From Protula sp. h YS-2021 (Eukaryota; Annelida; Polychaeta; Sabellida; Serpulidae): a stretch of 64,000 bases of DNA. Numbering within the stretch: the stretch's first letter is position 1; the number at the start of each line of letters is the position of its first letter. Below the pieces are notes generated by a model, which had not been told where the DNA came from, made no database searches, and saw nothing but the letters and a program-made list of their open reading frames with translations. The DNA lies in the NCBI GenBank assembly GCA_949752745.1, contig OX457027.1, positions 15,615,916 through 15,679,915 on the forward strand, read 5' to 3'. Positions 1 through 10,799 of the stretch are shown here, piece by piece. The position numbers and the translations under genes are program-made.

Positions 1-289
1 ATGACATGGGAAAAACAAACAAAAACAAAAAAAAAAAAAAAAAAAAAGAGAAAACGCACAGCATCTTCAAATTCTAACAGAGTTCAAACCAGTTGATCGC
101 AAGCCAGTTTTCCAAATAAACCCATGCATTTAACCGATTTCTCTAATTATCCGATGTATTTTCAATGCAAAAGAAAGGGATTTTCATCAGCTTTATTCAA
201 TTGACCGCTATGCGATTACACGGAGAGGATGAAGTAGAAACACAACAAAAGCGCAAAACATAACCACATTTGGTCCACCACAAACTTAC

Positions 290-420
290 CATTATACAAT
301 TGGGCTTTCCAACAGCCCACATGTTGACTTTCTTATCGTCACCGCCGGACACCATCACTCGGCCGGATTTGTGACCAAGTGCTAGGCAATTCACGCTACC
401 CCCATGAGCTACAAACTCCT
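290..420 (-). CDS. KATNB1: KATNB1 coding exon 2 (start of WD40 propeller)
   Basis: 131 bases: acceptor AG at 422-421, donor GT at 289-288 (GTAAGT). Two bases complete Gln12, then 43 codons (residues 13-55). The exon ends in phase 0 after KPNCIM. It holds the first WD repeat up to the G-D-D-x3-N-x-W strand. The open frame runs on into the intron to base 197, but that extension is unrelated to katanin and is read-through. Confidence 0.93.
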
Positions 421-3400
421 CTGCAAAAAGAGTAATATGTCAATGCATCCTCTGCACCAATTTGCCTTTTTCACAGCTTAAAACTAATATTATTAGTTCT
501 CATATAAAATATTTTTATACCTGTCTGTAAATCGGCCAAAACCACTTTTTAACTTTGTTTCCATAACAATCTAGCAAGACAGATATGGAAATAAAATGGT
601 TTTATGACGAAATATGAGTAGTGATAACTGTTGCTGTAATTTATGTCGAATTATCACAGGCGATGGTTTATAATGTAAAATCATACTAAACTACTCCTCT
701 AGTTTAATAATGATTGGTTTCAAAGCCCTTTTTTTTTTTGGAAGGGATGGCCGAAGGCGATAATTTGGAATTCTGTCATTGTCATCTAACCCACTACATG
801 CGCTTAGCTGAGGCAAATGGAGCGAATGTCCGCTTATCACCCCGAGCCGGAATTGAACCAGATTAACCCACCGACGCTCTAACCAGCTGAGGACGGCAAT
901 CAGCACTTGCTGCTTTATCTGGGGTAATACTACTCAGCAATTTTTCGACACCCTTCCCATCCGAAAGATGTTTGGGTGATTGGAACATTGACTACCTTTA
1001 ACATCTTTCAGAATTAAAAACGGAGGTGATCTGGTTTTGTAGTGTGCCGAACTTAACGCCTATATGGTTCCTTGTAGTCTACTCTTTGGTATATATAGTT
1101 AACGCCGGTTAACACTTTTTTTTCTTTTCCTAATTCCTAAAGTTCCCGTGTTTTTCTTCAAGACTGTTGTACAAACTGATGTTTAACTATGCTTAAGAAA
1201 TCAAAAATTATGCGCCATGAATTCTTCTCAATGGATGTGTTAAGAAAACGCCTGCCAGTTTGAACCCAGGTGCCCGAACCGCGCGCCATAACCTCCTCAG
1301 CTTGTAGATTGACATGTGTGGTTATTTCAATTATCAGACGTGGGACCTTTCTATCCAAGGAAGATAGAAAGGATGTTGGGAATACACTCTATAAGACCAG
1401 CCACCCAGCCTGCTATAAAGTTTAGACAGGGGCGAAATAACTTTTAACAGCAGATCTCACTTGGCTAAAGACGCAAATATGTCTCCATTATTTGAAGACG
1501 ACTTTTTTTTTCACTTAGCTGTTTGCACGTTTCAAAGACATACATCATTCACTTAAACTGGTTTATTTAGAAATAAAAGTTGTTCTTCTGGAGTTAACTG
1601 ATGAATTAACTTTTAATCTTTTTACATCTAACTCCCGGTGACTGACTCTATCCAGTCCCCATTTCAGGCTCTAATATAGTTATGAAACGAAACCGGCTCT
1701 GAGCATTTTAACTGTATCCAGGGACCGTCCACCAGTTTTCGTGTTTCTTTTTCACAACTTTAAATTCCAAACTGCACGCGTGTTGTCGTTATGCATATTG
1801 AAAGTATACGATTTACACACATTTCTACGGTTTGCATTAAGCAGGGTTGGCAAGTTTTGGACACGACGGTAAAAACCCCTGGTAAAAACCAGGTTTTTAC
1901 CGTCCTGTCCAAAACAGTTTTGGACTGTCCGAAATGGTCCGAAACTGGGCTGTTAAATTTAAACTATTCAAATATACAAAACGCGTTTCTCTGTTCATTC
2001 AAACATTTCCCTGTTTGTTTTTTTAACTTAACGTTTCTGCTTATGAAAACACTTTCAGCCCATTGTGCTGTGTGAGTCGCAAATGTCACATCAGCAAACA
2101 GTCCACCCCTGAAAACGCTTTCAGTCCGCATTGCTGTGAGTCGCAAATGTTGCATCAGCAAACAGTCCACCCCACCACTATCCAAATAATGCGTGCCCGA
2201 AGAGTTCGATTGCTGTTTATTTAACACCCACAATTTAGAGCCGCTTTAATCCCTAATCTGAATCCTAATCTGTCACTACATTGGCTTCTCTCGGAGTGCC
2301 TCTTGCGCGATATAATCCCTTTGTCACCGTATAACTACTCTGGGGGTGGGCGGAGACGATTCCAAATCTGTTTAATATCTTGATGCTCCAGTATCGTAAC
2401 TATTGTCTATAAGGTAAATTTCTTTACTGTGAAATCATACGACTTATGCATAAACATTGTGTAAATGTTGTGTACAAAATAAACAATTTAAAGAAATATT
2501 AATGGCAAAATTATGCATATACTGCATCAAGGTTAGTTTTTGATAATTGATAGCAATAAGCACCTCGAATAAGTGTCTTTTGTCCATAAAAGTTTAGTTG
2601 TTTTATTTTCGGACCGTTTCGGACAGGTAAAAACCCTTTTGGGCGGTTTTTACCACGTTTTGGACACTGTCCGGTCCGAAATACGTTTCAGACCGCCCAA
2701 AACCCAACCCTGGCATTAAGCCGTATCCCATGCAAACAGGACAGATTCTTTACTTATCTTTTCATCCCAAATTTTTTTACCATCCGGGAAAATCAGTCTC
2801 ACGGCAATAATGAACATAATGAACATTATCATTTTCCAGGACGTTTCCCGAACTGTTTACCATATACCAACTGTTTACCATATACCATATATGTATATAT
2901 ATCTTCGATGGTTTATCAATTTCTAGGACCTTCGGTCGTTTCACATTCCAGGACTTTGTACGAACTCTGTTCCTAGAGCATCGAAAGAATTGCCTATTAA
3001 ATGTCAACCCGGATGAACGAAGGTTACGTTTCCCGTTCCACGCCTCAGCGACGAAGCATGGCTATTTCCAATTAATTAGAAAAAAACAGGGGAATGTCAT
3101 TTCTGGATGTGGCGTGGTTAGCGGTATTGGCGGTGAAATCTTAGGTTACCGTTAGCACAAATGGAACTAGGCTATAATCCGTATATACAGCCAGCAGGCA
3201 CTGAGGAAATGTTTTCAAAAAAGTTTTCAGATGCGGGTTCCATGTATAAGCCAAATTATACTTTGGGCGTTCCCAATAAAATGCGCAAAAATTCTTAGTT
3301 TCGAATAAAAATAACCGGGTAAAAAAAAAGAAAGATGATAGAGAGATTTCGACTTAATTTCAAATTTCTCTTACACCAATGAGTAATGGGGTTTTTTTAA

Positions 3401-3929
3401 CAACCCGTATGCTATTTTAAACAAGTAAGTATTTGTAAAACACAAGCAGGCCCCAACCGCCCCCAAATTCATATGGTCATAAAGCGATGACGGAAAGACG
3501 GACGGACAGACACCCCAAACTTATAGGCCCCAATCCGAAGGGTTGTAACAAATAGTTTCAAGTTTCAATTTCTTTTATCTTCCGAATATAAGCTGTTTTT
3601 TTTTTCGATATTTCTTCTATATTTTTCTATCATGTCTTTACCTAGTTCCCTCGCAAGTTCAAAATTCTTGCGTATTTTATTTGAAACACACAAGGTGTGA
3701 TTTGTTTTATCTGCGTCAAATGTCTCATTCCACCATCCGTCCCATTCTACGGTCTGGGGCTTGTATATAGTCAATGCAGGCTAAACTGGAACTAGCATGT
3801 GGTGATTGTTATAACATTGCTTTTACTTGTAGTGCCTGCCCTGCAGGCAGCAAAATGTTTATGTCTACCCTTGTGAAATAAAAAGGAATCCTTACGAAGT
3901 TTCCAGGCACGCTTTGTGTTTCCTGCCAT
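290..3929 (-). CDS. KATNB1: Katanin p80 WD40 subunit B1, first two coding exons (partial gene)
   Basis: Katanin p80 is the regulatory, microtubule- and centrosome-targeting subunit of the katanin severing complex; its N-terminal WD40 propeller partners the p60 AAA ATPase. Two exons are visible. Exon 1 (3896-3929) reads [11 protein letters not shown] and stops one base into a codon. Exon 2 (290-420) completes that codon as Gln and continues [14 protein letters not shown], then [11 protein letters not shown] and KPNCIM, which parallels the start of vertebrate KATNB1 (AWKLQ, GGDD..VN.W, KPNCIM). The ATG is preceded in frame by TGA 18 bases upstream, which supports this start. Donors (GTAAGG, GTAAGT) and acceptor (ctttttgcag) are canonical. 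Residues 1-55 are present; blades from the rest of WD repeat 1 onward lie left of the window. Intron 1 is 3475 bp and full of repeats. Orthology is recalled from family knowledge, not searched. Confidence 0.93.
727..903 (-). mobile_element. tRNA-derived SINE
   Basis: Read on the minus strand, the head has an RNA polymerase III A-box-like TCAGCTGGTTAGAG (around 892-879) and a B-box-like GGTTCAATTCC (860-850) at tRNA-like spacing. A unique body follows, then an A11 tail at 739-729. Head, body and A-tail in this order are the hallmark of a tRNA-derived SINE. Target-site duplications were not resolved. It lies in KATNB1 intron 1 in the sense direction. Confidence 0.75.
1842..2712. mobile_element. 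hAT-like non-autonomous DNA transposon with 8-bp target duplication
   Basis: The 871-bp element starts CAGGGTTGG and ends with its reverse complement CCAACCCTG. It is flanked on both sides by the identical 8-mer GCATTAAG (1834-1841 and 2713-2720). CAGGG-type ends with an 8-bp duplication are the hAT superfamily signature. The arms carry imperfect inverted TTTTGGAC and CGGACAGT motifs and a local palindrome at 1868-1905. A direct duplication of about 65 bp lies inside (2060-2175). No transposase is encoded, so it is a passenger element in KATNB1 intron 1. Confidence 0.88.
2830..2965. repeat. TA-rich tract followed by dispersed GGACCTTCGGTCG motif
   Basis: A short tandem CTGTTTACCATATACCA duplication and a TA run lead into a roughly 38-base segment (AGGACCTTCGGTCG then CATTCCAGGACTTTG). 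The same TA run plus segment recurs at 5131-5184. Related TCCTGGAAA segments lie on the opposite strand at 37205-37275 and 38835-38870. Confidence 0.55.
3225..3545. repeat. Dispersed repeat shared with 38885-39065 and 40430-40560
   Basis: The left part (3250-3400: CCAAATTATACTTTGGGCG, then a GGGTAAAAAAAA run) resembles 38900-39050 on the same strand. The right part (3450-3545, with a GACGGACGGACAG core and GGCCCCAATCCGAAGGG) recurs inverted at 40430-40560. Class is unknown; it has no coding potential. Confidence 0.55.
3896..3929 (-). CDS. KATNB1: KATNB1 coding exon 1
   Basis: A 34-base coding part: ATG at 3929-3927, 11 codons plus one base (phase 1), donor GT at 3895-3894 within GTAAGG. The encoded N-terminus is short and basic and ends in AWKL, the same position at which the first coding exon ends in vertebrate katanin p80. 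It is too short to be found by ORF length and was located by looking for the partner of exon 2. The 5' untranslated region continues to higher coordinates but its limit is not visible. Confidence 0.9.
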
Positions 3930-5386
3930 GATCTGGGTTATAGATCACGTCTGCTGATGCTGTTAAATAAGGTCAAATTTTATGGTTAAGTAAAACTCTG
4001 ATACAAGCACATAGTTAGATCTATCATGTTATTTCAGACGGATACTCCGCTAGAAAGACCCGATTGGTTTGGATTTGGTTCACACAACGACAAAAATGTG
4101 AGCCACTTGTAGACTTAAGTCTTTAAGTAGATTGTTACAGATGAGTGTCGCTTGTGCTTCACAGCACTACTGAAATTTCGATAATGGTAATATTATATTC
4201 TGGAGTGTTTCAAAGATGTTTGGTTAGTTTTTTTCCAAGCAAGCAAGTTTTTTGCCGACATTTTAACTATTCCGCAGTTAAGGAATAAGCGAGTAGCATA
4301 ACCGTGGTGAAGAACAATTATCACGGCATATTGCAGCAAAAATTTATTTAGTGAAGTTTACAATTACTAGATTTCGAACAGTTTTCTAAGACGAAACCTA
4401 TGGCTGTACCCCATTTTGGTCAGCTGGAGTTGCAAAATATGACTAAAAATACCATGTACTTGCACACCCGCATATTCTCCCCTTTCGTAATGCTTTATGA
4501 AGAAAAAATATGAGACCGAGGGAGTGTAAATTAAAAAGAGTATATTACACACCGGTATCCTACCCCTTTGCGGTGTGTCGAAAAAAGGAAGGTTACTCTT
4601 TTATGTGTATAATCGTGTATCGTTGCCATTTGCAATAGCAGATATCTGGAAAAGGGGAGGATAGGGGACTGTATATATAATATATCGTATATGACCTGAA
4701 TAAATGTAGAATGCAAACGACTGTTATTATTTACTCCCGTATCTTTCCCTTTTCCATTCAAAAAGATAGAAAAGTGGTAGGATACTGGACTAAATGTTTG
4801 ATATTGATCATCCTTTATAACTTAATGTGAATAACCCCAAACCGCCAAAAATCACATGACCACATTTTCTCCATTTTAAAGGAAACTTCAAGAAAGGAAT
4901 AAAGACACACGAACTGTTAGCATTCCTTTTCTCTCTCGCTAACCACCAAACACAACAGGATATTTATACAACTAATCATGTTCACCCTTGACTATCCTCT
5001 TCCCAGTGTCAATGTTTTATAAATGGGGAAATGTATATAATATACTCATGTATCTCCCTTTTCTATGCTAATGTAATACAAAAAAGGAAGGATATGGGAG
5101 TAAATTATAAGACTTGCAATCAGTATCGGAGATATATATATATATATAGGACCTTCGGTCGTTTCACATTCCAGGACTTTGAATTCTTCCCCTTTTCTTT
5201 CCTTATTGAATTGAATGCAGGAAGGATATGAGAGTACATAATAAAAGTGTGTCTACATAATCCCGAACCTGTTCCACATGGGGATAGATCTTGGATATGG
5301 GCCACTTTCTCTTGAACCGTCTCGCAAACTCAAGACTCTCGAAAATCGAGAGGTGTTCCTTTGGATAATTTCTTGTTGTCTAGAGA
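3930..5386. other. KATNB1 upstream flank with a cluster of diverged inverted-repeat units
   Basis: This is the probable KATNB1 promoter and 5' UTR side, with no core promoter motif I would defend. Bases 3930-4360 show nothing distinctive. From about 4430 to 5245 there are several diverged 60-75 base inverted-repeat units of the type TTTACTCCCGTATC...CCCTTTT, loop, AAAAGG.AGGATA.GGGAGTAAA. The clearest are 4728-4796 and 5036-5114, with partial ones at 4536-4605, 4640-4690 and 5180-5245. Confidence 0.55.
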
Positions 5387-5389
5387 CAG

Positions 5390-5625
5390 TTTTTAATTTC
5401 GAAAATATCAGCTTGCAGACTACAAAGCCATCACTATGTGTTTTCCAATGTATTACGTTGGGTATCGCGATCCATAATAAAAATTTCTTTGGAACACATA
5501 ACACCACATGGGGACCCATACCAAGTGCCCTGTCGCTATGTTTACTATGCCTGTCAACCAACCGACCAATCAACGCACGCTGCAGTTTCTGTCATGTGAT
5601 CAAACCATTCCCAACTTATCGCGAT
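5390..5625 (+). repeat. DIRS copy A left inverted terminal repeat
   Basis: About 235 bases beginning TTTTAATTTCGAAAATATC. It matches the reverse complement of 12775-13047 with scattered substitutions, and also the left ends of copy B (27060-27327), copy C remnants (35760-35862 and 36405-36432), piece D (19357-19610) and piece E (14150-14400). Confidence 0.9.
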
Positions 5626-6984
5626 TAGAGTGACAGGAGTTTTTTCTACAGTTATTTATTTTTGAAAAATGACGGATCAAATTCAAGGGACATGCATACT
5701 GTTGTGGATATTCTTTATCTTGGATATGTTTACTGCGTATGCTGTAAGTTTTGTCTTGCTTCATGTACGTTTGGTGTGTTTGCTGACTTTGCTGATTCCT
5801 ACACTCTTAGTTCTGGGTTTTGTCAGACCGGCTTTCGTTCGGTAAATGCTTCCCGGCCATCAGAATAGCGTGGATTATGCGTAATAGCCAGTGGAATGGT
5901 TTCCGAGCGATTTCCTCTGTTTTCCATTACGAGGTTTAACCTTATTGTCAGCAAACAGTTGGCATTGATTTGGGCTCTGCAAATGGGAAAGTTCCTTCTG
6001 TCAGCAGCAGGGCATTGTGGGAGAGCTGGGCACGCAGTTGTCACGGTTCCAAGAAGCTTCGTCTTCTTTTGCCTTGATACTGCGGCAACTTTCTTAGGGG
6101 AGTTGATTACACGATCTCTTACTGTGGTTTTACATGTCTTTTTGCTTTAGGAGGGTGCTTATCACATTTAAGAGTAGTGTAACCGCTTCTAGACACATTT
6201 GACTCGGTGTGGATTCGATAATGTGCTCGATACAGCGGCGTCGTACCTTCACCTGGTACGACAACTCGACACCACGGCTGTTCAAACAGCTCAAGAGTTG
6301 TTTGTCTTACAGGCATGTGGTGCGATGTTAGCGTGGGGCTGTGTTCCCCTCTACGCGTTGTAACACCGTGTGTTTAATCCGTGGCGGTGACGGCTCTAAC
6401 AATTTCAGTGTTTGGGGAAACGTTCATGGTACTCCCAGGATGGATTGCCACGGGTCGTGTTGCCACCGGCTGGTTACATTGGTCGGACTGCCACCGACTT
6501 GCTGCACTAGCGAGTCGTGGTGCGGAATGCCACCGACTCGGGATATCACCGACTCGGAGTGCCACCGACTAGGAGTGCCACCGACTCAGAATGTCACCGT
6601 CTCGGAGTGCCACCGAATCGGAGTGTCACTGGCTTGGAATGCCACCGTCTCGGAATATCATCGGTTTGAAATGCCACCAACTCATTGTACTTACGAGATG
6701 GATTGCTTCCGACTCTCTGGCATCACGGGTCGGATTGCCACCGATCCCTGGAGTGCATAGATCGGAGTTGCGGTGTCTCCGTGTGCTTAACAATTTGTCT
6801 GTAACGACCTGCTCTGCTTCTTATGCCTGTGTGCAGTGCTTTGATGATAACGTTTTGCAAACACTAGCTCTGTTTACGAACAATGTCTGGTGGTTTTTAA
6901 AAAAGAAAGTGAAACAGCTTAATGATTATAAGATTCCTTGGTTCTCTTTTATCATTAATGTATGCTGTTTTCTGCACATTTTCT
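5626..6984 (+). other. DIRS copy A leader
   Basis: Untranslated leader between the left repeat and gag. Bases 5660-6330 match piece D (19640-20100) and the reverse complement of copies B and C, including a segment with CCGGCTTTCGTTCGGTAAATG. It contains the 16-bp minisatellite at 6470-6725. Apparent short open frames here are not conserved among copies. Confidence 0.75.
6470..6725 (+). repeat. 16-bp minisatellite in the DIRS leader
   Basis: About 12-15 units of a 16-mer (TGCCACCGACTCGGAG), with variation concentrated at a few positions. The reverse complement of the unit contains GAGTCGGTGGCA, the core of the 32-bp units in copy C's leader. Confidence 0.85.
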
Positions 6985-9162
6985 TGCAGCAGTTGTTGTT
7001 TGCTGGTGCTCTTCGGCTTATACAGTCGTTGCAGATGCCGGAATCGTGTGCTCATATCAAGCGTGTTGGTGATCCTCACTCACGCTGCCCGACCTTCCTT
7101 CGTCAGTGGGGCATTCAACCGTGTACATTGGAAAGGCTTTGCGATCAGTGCGCACATTTGGACGACTCTGTGTTCGCATTTATTCTCCAGCAGCAAGAGT
7201 ACGCAAGGGTACGGGATAGGGGTCACAGACGCTCCAAGAGTGAGAGATCATCGAGATCGCTGCAAGGCCTCTCTTCCCTCAATTTGCCGTCGACGATGGC
7301 ATTGGATACGGATTCTCAGGATGTTTTGCAAGCACAGAAACTGATTCCTAAGACTATTCCGTTATCTCTGTTACAGTCTGCGGAGTCTGAGCAGCAGGAA
7401 CTCACTCTGCAACAGGGACAAGTTGATGTCACGGCTCCCATTGGAACAGTGTTGGTGACTAAGATGCCTGCACTGCAGGCTCCCGTTCAATCCCTTGTGG
7501 ATGTACCATTGCACACGGATATTATGCGTGGTATTGCAGTAGTGCCCCATGTAACATCGTCGCAACCAGTGGCTGCCACTGGGGACTTAGACGGTGCGAT
7601 CTCCACGGCGGTTACAAATGTGCTAGGGGAGTCTTCCCCTCGGAGAAAAGAACTGTCTCCCTTAAAGAAATTTGGCTTGAGGCTGAACTTGCATCCGGAC
7701 ACGTTACGTCATGCACTGGATGATAAATTGAAGATGTTACCCTTCCAAGTCGGGATCGGTGGCGTTTGCTACGTCACGCCTCAACTCTGCTCCGCCTGCC
7801 ACTGTAACAACTCCGTCTTCTTCAATCAAGGATATGCAGTTGCAACCCCCTCCGCTTCCCCTCATTGCACAGATTCAACCATTGACAGGTAAATCAAGTA
7901 CCCTACAACGGAGCGCGGTGTATGACTCTTCGTCGGAGTCTTCTCAGGATAACTCCTCTTCGGGGGAAGAGGGGCAAGCATTGTTCAGGGAACAAGAACA
8001 AGTTCAACCAGAAGTTTCTCAGTATCCGGTCATCACTACGGCGACATCGATTGCTGTAACACCGACACAACCACAGCCTCTTTCTCTGTCACAGGCTACA
8101 GTATCGCATACTGCGCAACCCATAGCGTATCAGCACTCGCCGCGGGAGGACTTTAGGTCTTTCAGGCCAGTACGTACTCCTACGCCGCCTGGGATGGAAC
8201 TTCAACCAGAGGAGTGGGAGGAGGCTTCAACTACGGATTTTTTGGCAACAGATTTCAGAGATATTCTTAGGTTTATTGCCGATAATTCCTCAGCATCGCC
8301 AGTGACTTTACAGCAACAGGTCAGTCGACAGGGCCCTCTTTTTTGCGGCTCAAGCGCAGCACCAGTAGCAGGAGGACTTTGTGGTCACAGCTCCGTGCGT
8401 CACTAATATTCTTCAAGCACGCATGGAAGAACTACAGTCAATGCACAACTACAGTCAATGCAGCAGGCGCGCCAACGTCCTTGGTCACGTTTGTTACCAT
8501 CGAAGGTGTTGCATGTGAAGATAGCAGCTTATCAGTCTAGTGATGGTGCTCTACCCGTGCAGCTGCTGGTGTATCCTAGGGATATAGTGCCCTGGCTACC
8601 TAAGATTACGTCCGAGTCAAGCGTGCCGTTGGCAGAGCGTGACTGTCGATAGTTGGAGAAAACGATCAGGGAGACAATGCTTACCTTGTCTTTTCAGGAC
8701 GCAGCGTTTCAAGCATTTCGGAAGTTTGTCTATCTAGGCACCAACGTACTGTTTGATCGCGTATTCGATTCAGTAATGGCAGCATCGTCAGATTTATTGA
8801 AGTTAAACACTTATTTACTGTCATCCTTTGTTATTTTGCGCAGGGATCAAGTATTGCCACACTCGAATATCGGGACGGAAGATGGCAGGAAGTTGCGGTT
8901 CGCTCCCATCGACAATCAGTCGGACTTATTCCTACCTCAGATACTCAGGACTATTACTGAGGCGGCTCGAGTGCGCTAACAAGATGCCCTCATGCGCAAA
9001 GCACTCACACCACGGACCGGTCAGACAAAGCAACGTCATACGGCTACTGTACCTGCAGCTTCGCCACGGAAGAGACCTTGTTCTGCGCCAGTGTCGACGC
9101 CTCAGGCAAAGAAAAAGAAACTTGACTTTAAAAAGCAAACTGCCACTCCTAAGCAGAGGTAG
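6985..9162 (+). pseudogene. DIRS copy A gag-like region (frameshifted)
   Basis: Structural protein region upstream of RT. Early residues include a Cys/His cluster (CAHIKRVGDPHSRCP, then QPC...CDQC) that may bind zinc. A low-complexity Gln/Ser/Pro-rich centre follows (7300-8300). The better conserved C-terminal half (8510-8985) has FVYLGTNVLFDRVFDSVMA, shared with copies B and C. It ends in a basic tail with KKKKLDFKK near 9120 and a stop at about 9160. Reading needs several frame changes (near 7760, 8340 and 8450) and there is a stop near 8650. No catalytic function is expected. Confidence 0.75.
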
Positions 9163-10790
9163 TAACCAGTTAAAGTATCCAGTACGGATTGCAGGACGAT
9201 CTTTGCCAGATACTTTCGGTTTTTGCGAAGAATCGGTTGGTTCATGTCACGAATTGAACGTAGATGTGCCTGTAGGCGGAAGGTTAAAGAATTTTTTCCA
9301 GCCTGGCAGGCTTTGGGAACTTCCAAAAATGTGGTTCGGTGGTTAGGTTGGTTTTACCCTCTACCGTTTGCAAGGGATGCGTCGGGGTGCCAAATTTTGC
9401 CATCGCTTCCCAGGCTTCCCAATCTTTCTTTAGTGACAACATACAGTCACGATCGGGAAAGCAACGTGCGTTGCAAGAGATGATTCACGATTTGTTAGTA
9501 AAAAAAAAGCCATGGAAAAGATGCCGTTCGGCACATCGGCGGTTTTCAGTCGTGTCTTTCTTGTTCCCAAAAAGTCAGGGGGTTGGCGGCTTGTCATAGA
9601 CTTGTCGCAGCTCAACCAATTCCTACATCTCACGTCGTTTACGATTGATACTCCGCAATTGATCAAGGGCACCCTAACACAGGGCATGTGGGCGGTGTCG
9701 GTGGATCTGTCAGACGCATATCTACACATCCCCATGCATCAGTCAGCTTGTCACTTTCTCGCGTTTCGATTGCGGATCAAAACTATTGGTTTCTCGCTGT
9801 ACCGTTCGGCCTATCGACAGCTCCGTTAGTCTTTTCCCACTCTATGGCGGCAGTCAAAAGATGCAGTCGCAAACAAGGGTTTCTGTTGTTTCAATATATC
9901 GACGATTGGTTGTTAGTGAATGCGGACAGGCAGTTGCTCCTAACACAGTTAAGTCGAAGCTTGTTCCTACGCAGAAGATTACGTTTCTCGGGGAGTTGCT
10001 TGACTGTATTTGCGCCAGAGCCTTTCCTACACAGGACAGACTCCGCAAAATTATGTCTGTCATTGTCAGGGTTGTTTCTAGGTCCAGGCCTCGGGTAGCA
10101 CAACTGGAGTCGCTTCTAGGATTGTTGGTGGCAACGGAAAAGACGGTCGAGCTGGACAGATGTCATTGTCGCGAGTTCCAGCGCGTAGATCTCAAGGCTC
10201 TGCGTCACGGCAGATTACAGAGGCATTGCGCTAGATTGTCGTTGGTAGCTCTCAGGGATCTGGATTGGTGGTCGTGTCAACCCAATCTTTTGATAGGTGT
10301 CCCTTTTTTTCGGTCAGCTCCATCGAGGCAGGTACAGACGGATGCGTCTTGCACCGGGTGAGTTGTGGTCTTCCGAGGTGGTGTGTGGAAGGGTTCTTGG
10401 TCTAGCCAAGAGTAACGGTTGCACATCAATGTTTTAGAGATGAAGGCGGTCTTGATAGCTTGTCAGACTCTTCGAACATTTTTTGGCGGTTACGTGGTTC
10501 AGTCCTCGTAGACAATCAGACTCGCTCACCCATGTTTTCTCGTCTCACCAAGGAGGTTTTATTACTTGCTCGGAATTACCATTTTGTTATTCAACCGTCT
10601 CTCATAGCAGGCAACGTGAATGTCCTTGTCGATTTAGTGTCCAGGGCGGGTCAGATTGTTCACACGGAGTGGACTTTGACTGAGTACAAGTTTCGTTGGA
10701 TTGTAGCACACTCACCGTGGGGGCAAACTCAGATAGATCTATTTGCCAATCGCCTCAATCCGGCATACATGTCTCCGTGCTCCGATTAGC
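9163..10790 (+). pseudogene. DIRS copy A reverse transcriptase-RNase H (frameshifted)
   Basis: RT motifs in order: VFLVPKKSGGWRLVIDLSQL (9550-9610), the motif A region VSVDLSDAYLHIPMH (9696-9740), WFLAVPFGLSTAP and the catalytic YIDDWLL (about 9894-9914). RNase H follows: a QTDASC start (about 10330), HINVLEMKAVL (10425-10455), DNQT, LIAGNVNVLVD (10605-10632) and a connecting IDLFANRLN segment (10735-10760). This domain order, with no aspartic protease or DDE integrase, is typical of DIRS. At least three frame changes separate the motifs, although the YIDD residues are intact. Confidence 0.85.
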
Positions 10791-10799
10791 AGCGATAGG

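Larger units (their letters stand above)
421..3895 (-). other. KATNB1 intron 1, repeat-rich
   Basis: This non-coding stretch carries a tRNA-derived SINE (727-903), a complete hAT-like non-autonomous element (1842-2712), a TA-rich tract with a dispersed motif (2830-2965) and a dispersed A-rich repeat (3225-3545). Bases 904-1841 and 3546-3895 show nothing I can assign. No additional exon was recognised between exons 1 and 2, and none is needed because the two exons join in phase. Confidence 0.7.

Noticed and set aside
1216..1310. Second tRNA-derived SINE on the minus strand
   Set aside because: The B-box-like GGTTCAAACTGG is present but the A box lacks key bases and no A-tail follows.
5253..5628. 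Overlapping open frames on both strands of about 110 codons
   Set aside because: They lie in the DIRS left inverted repeat and its flank and are not conserved in other copies of the repeat.
6591..6984. N-terminal part of the long open frame 6591-7892
   Set aside because: It starts inside the leader minisatellite and is not conserved in copies B or C; only the part after about 6985 looks like gag.
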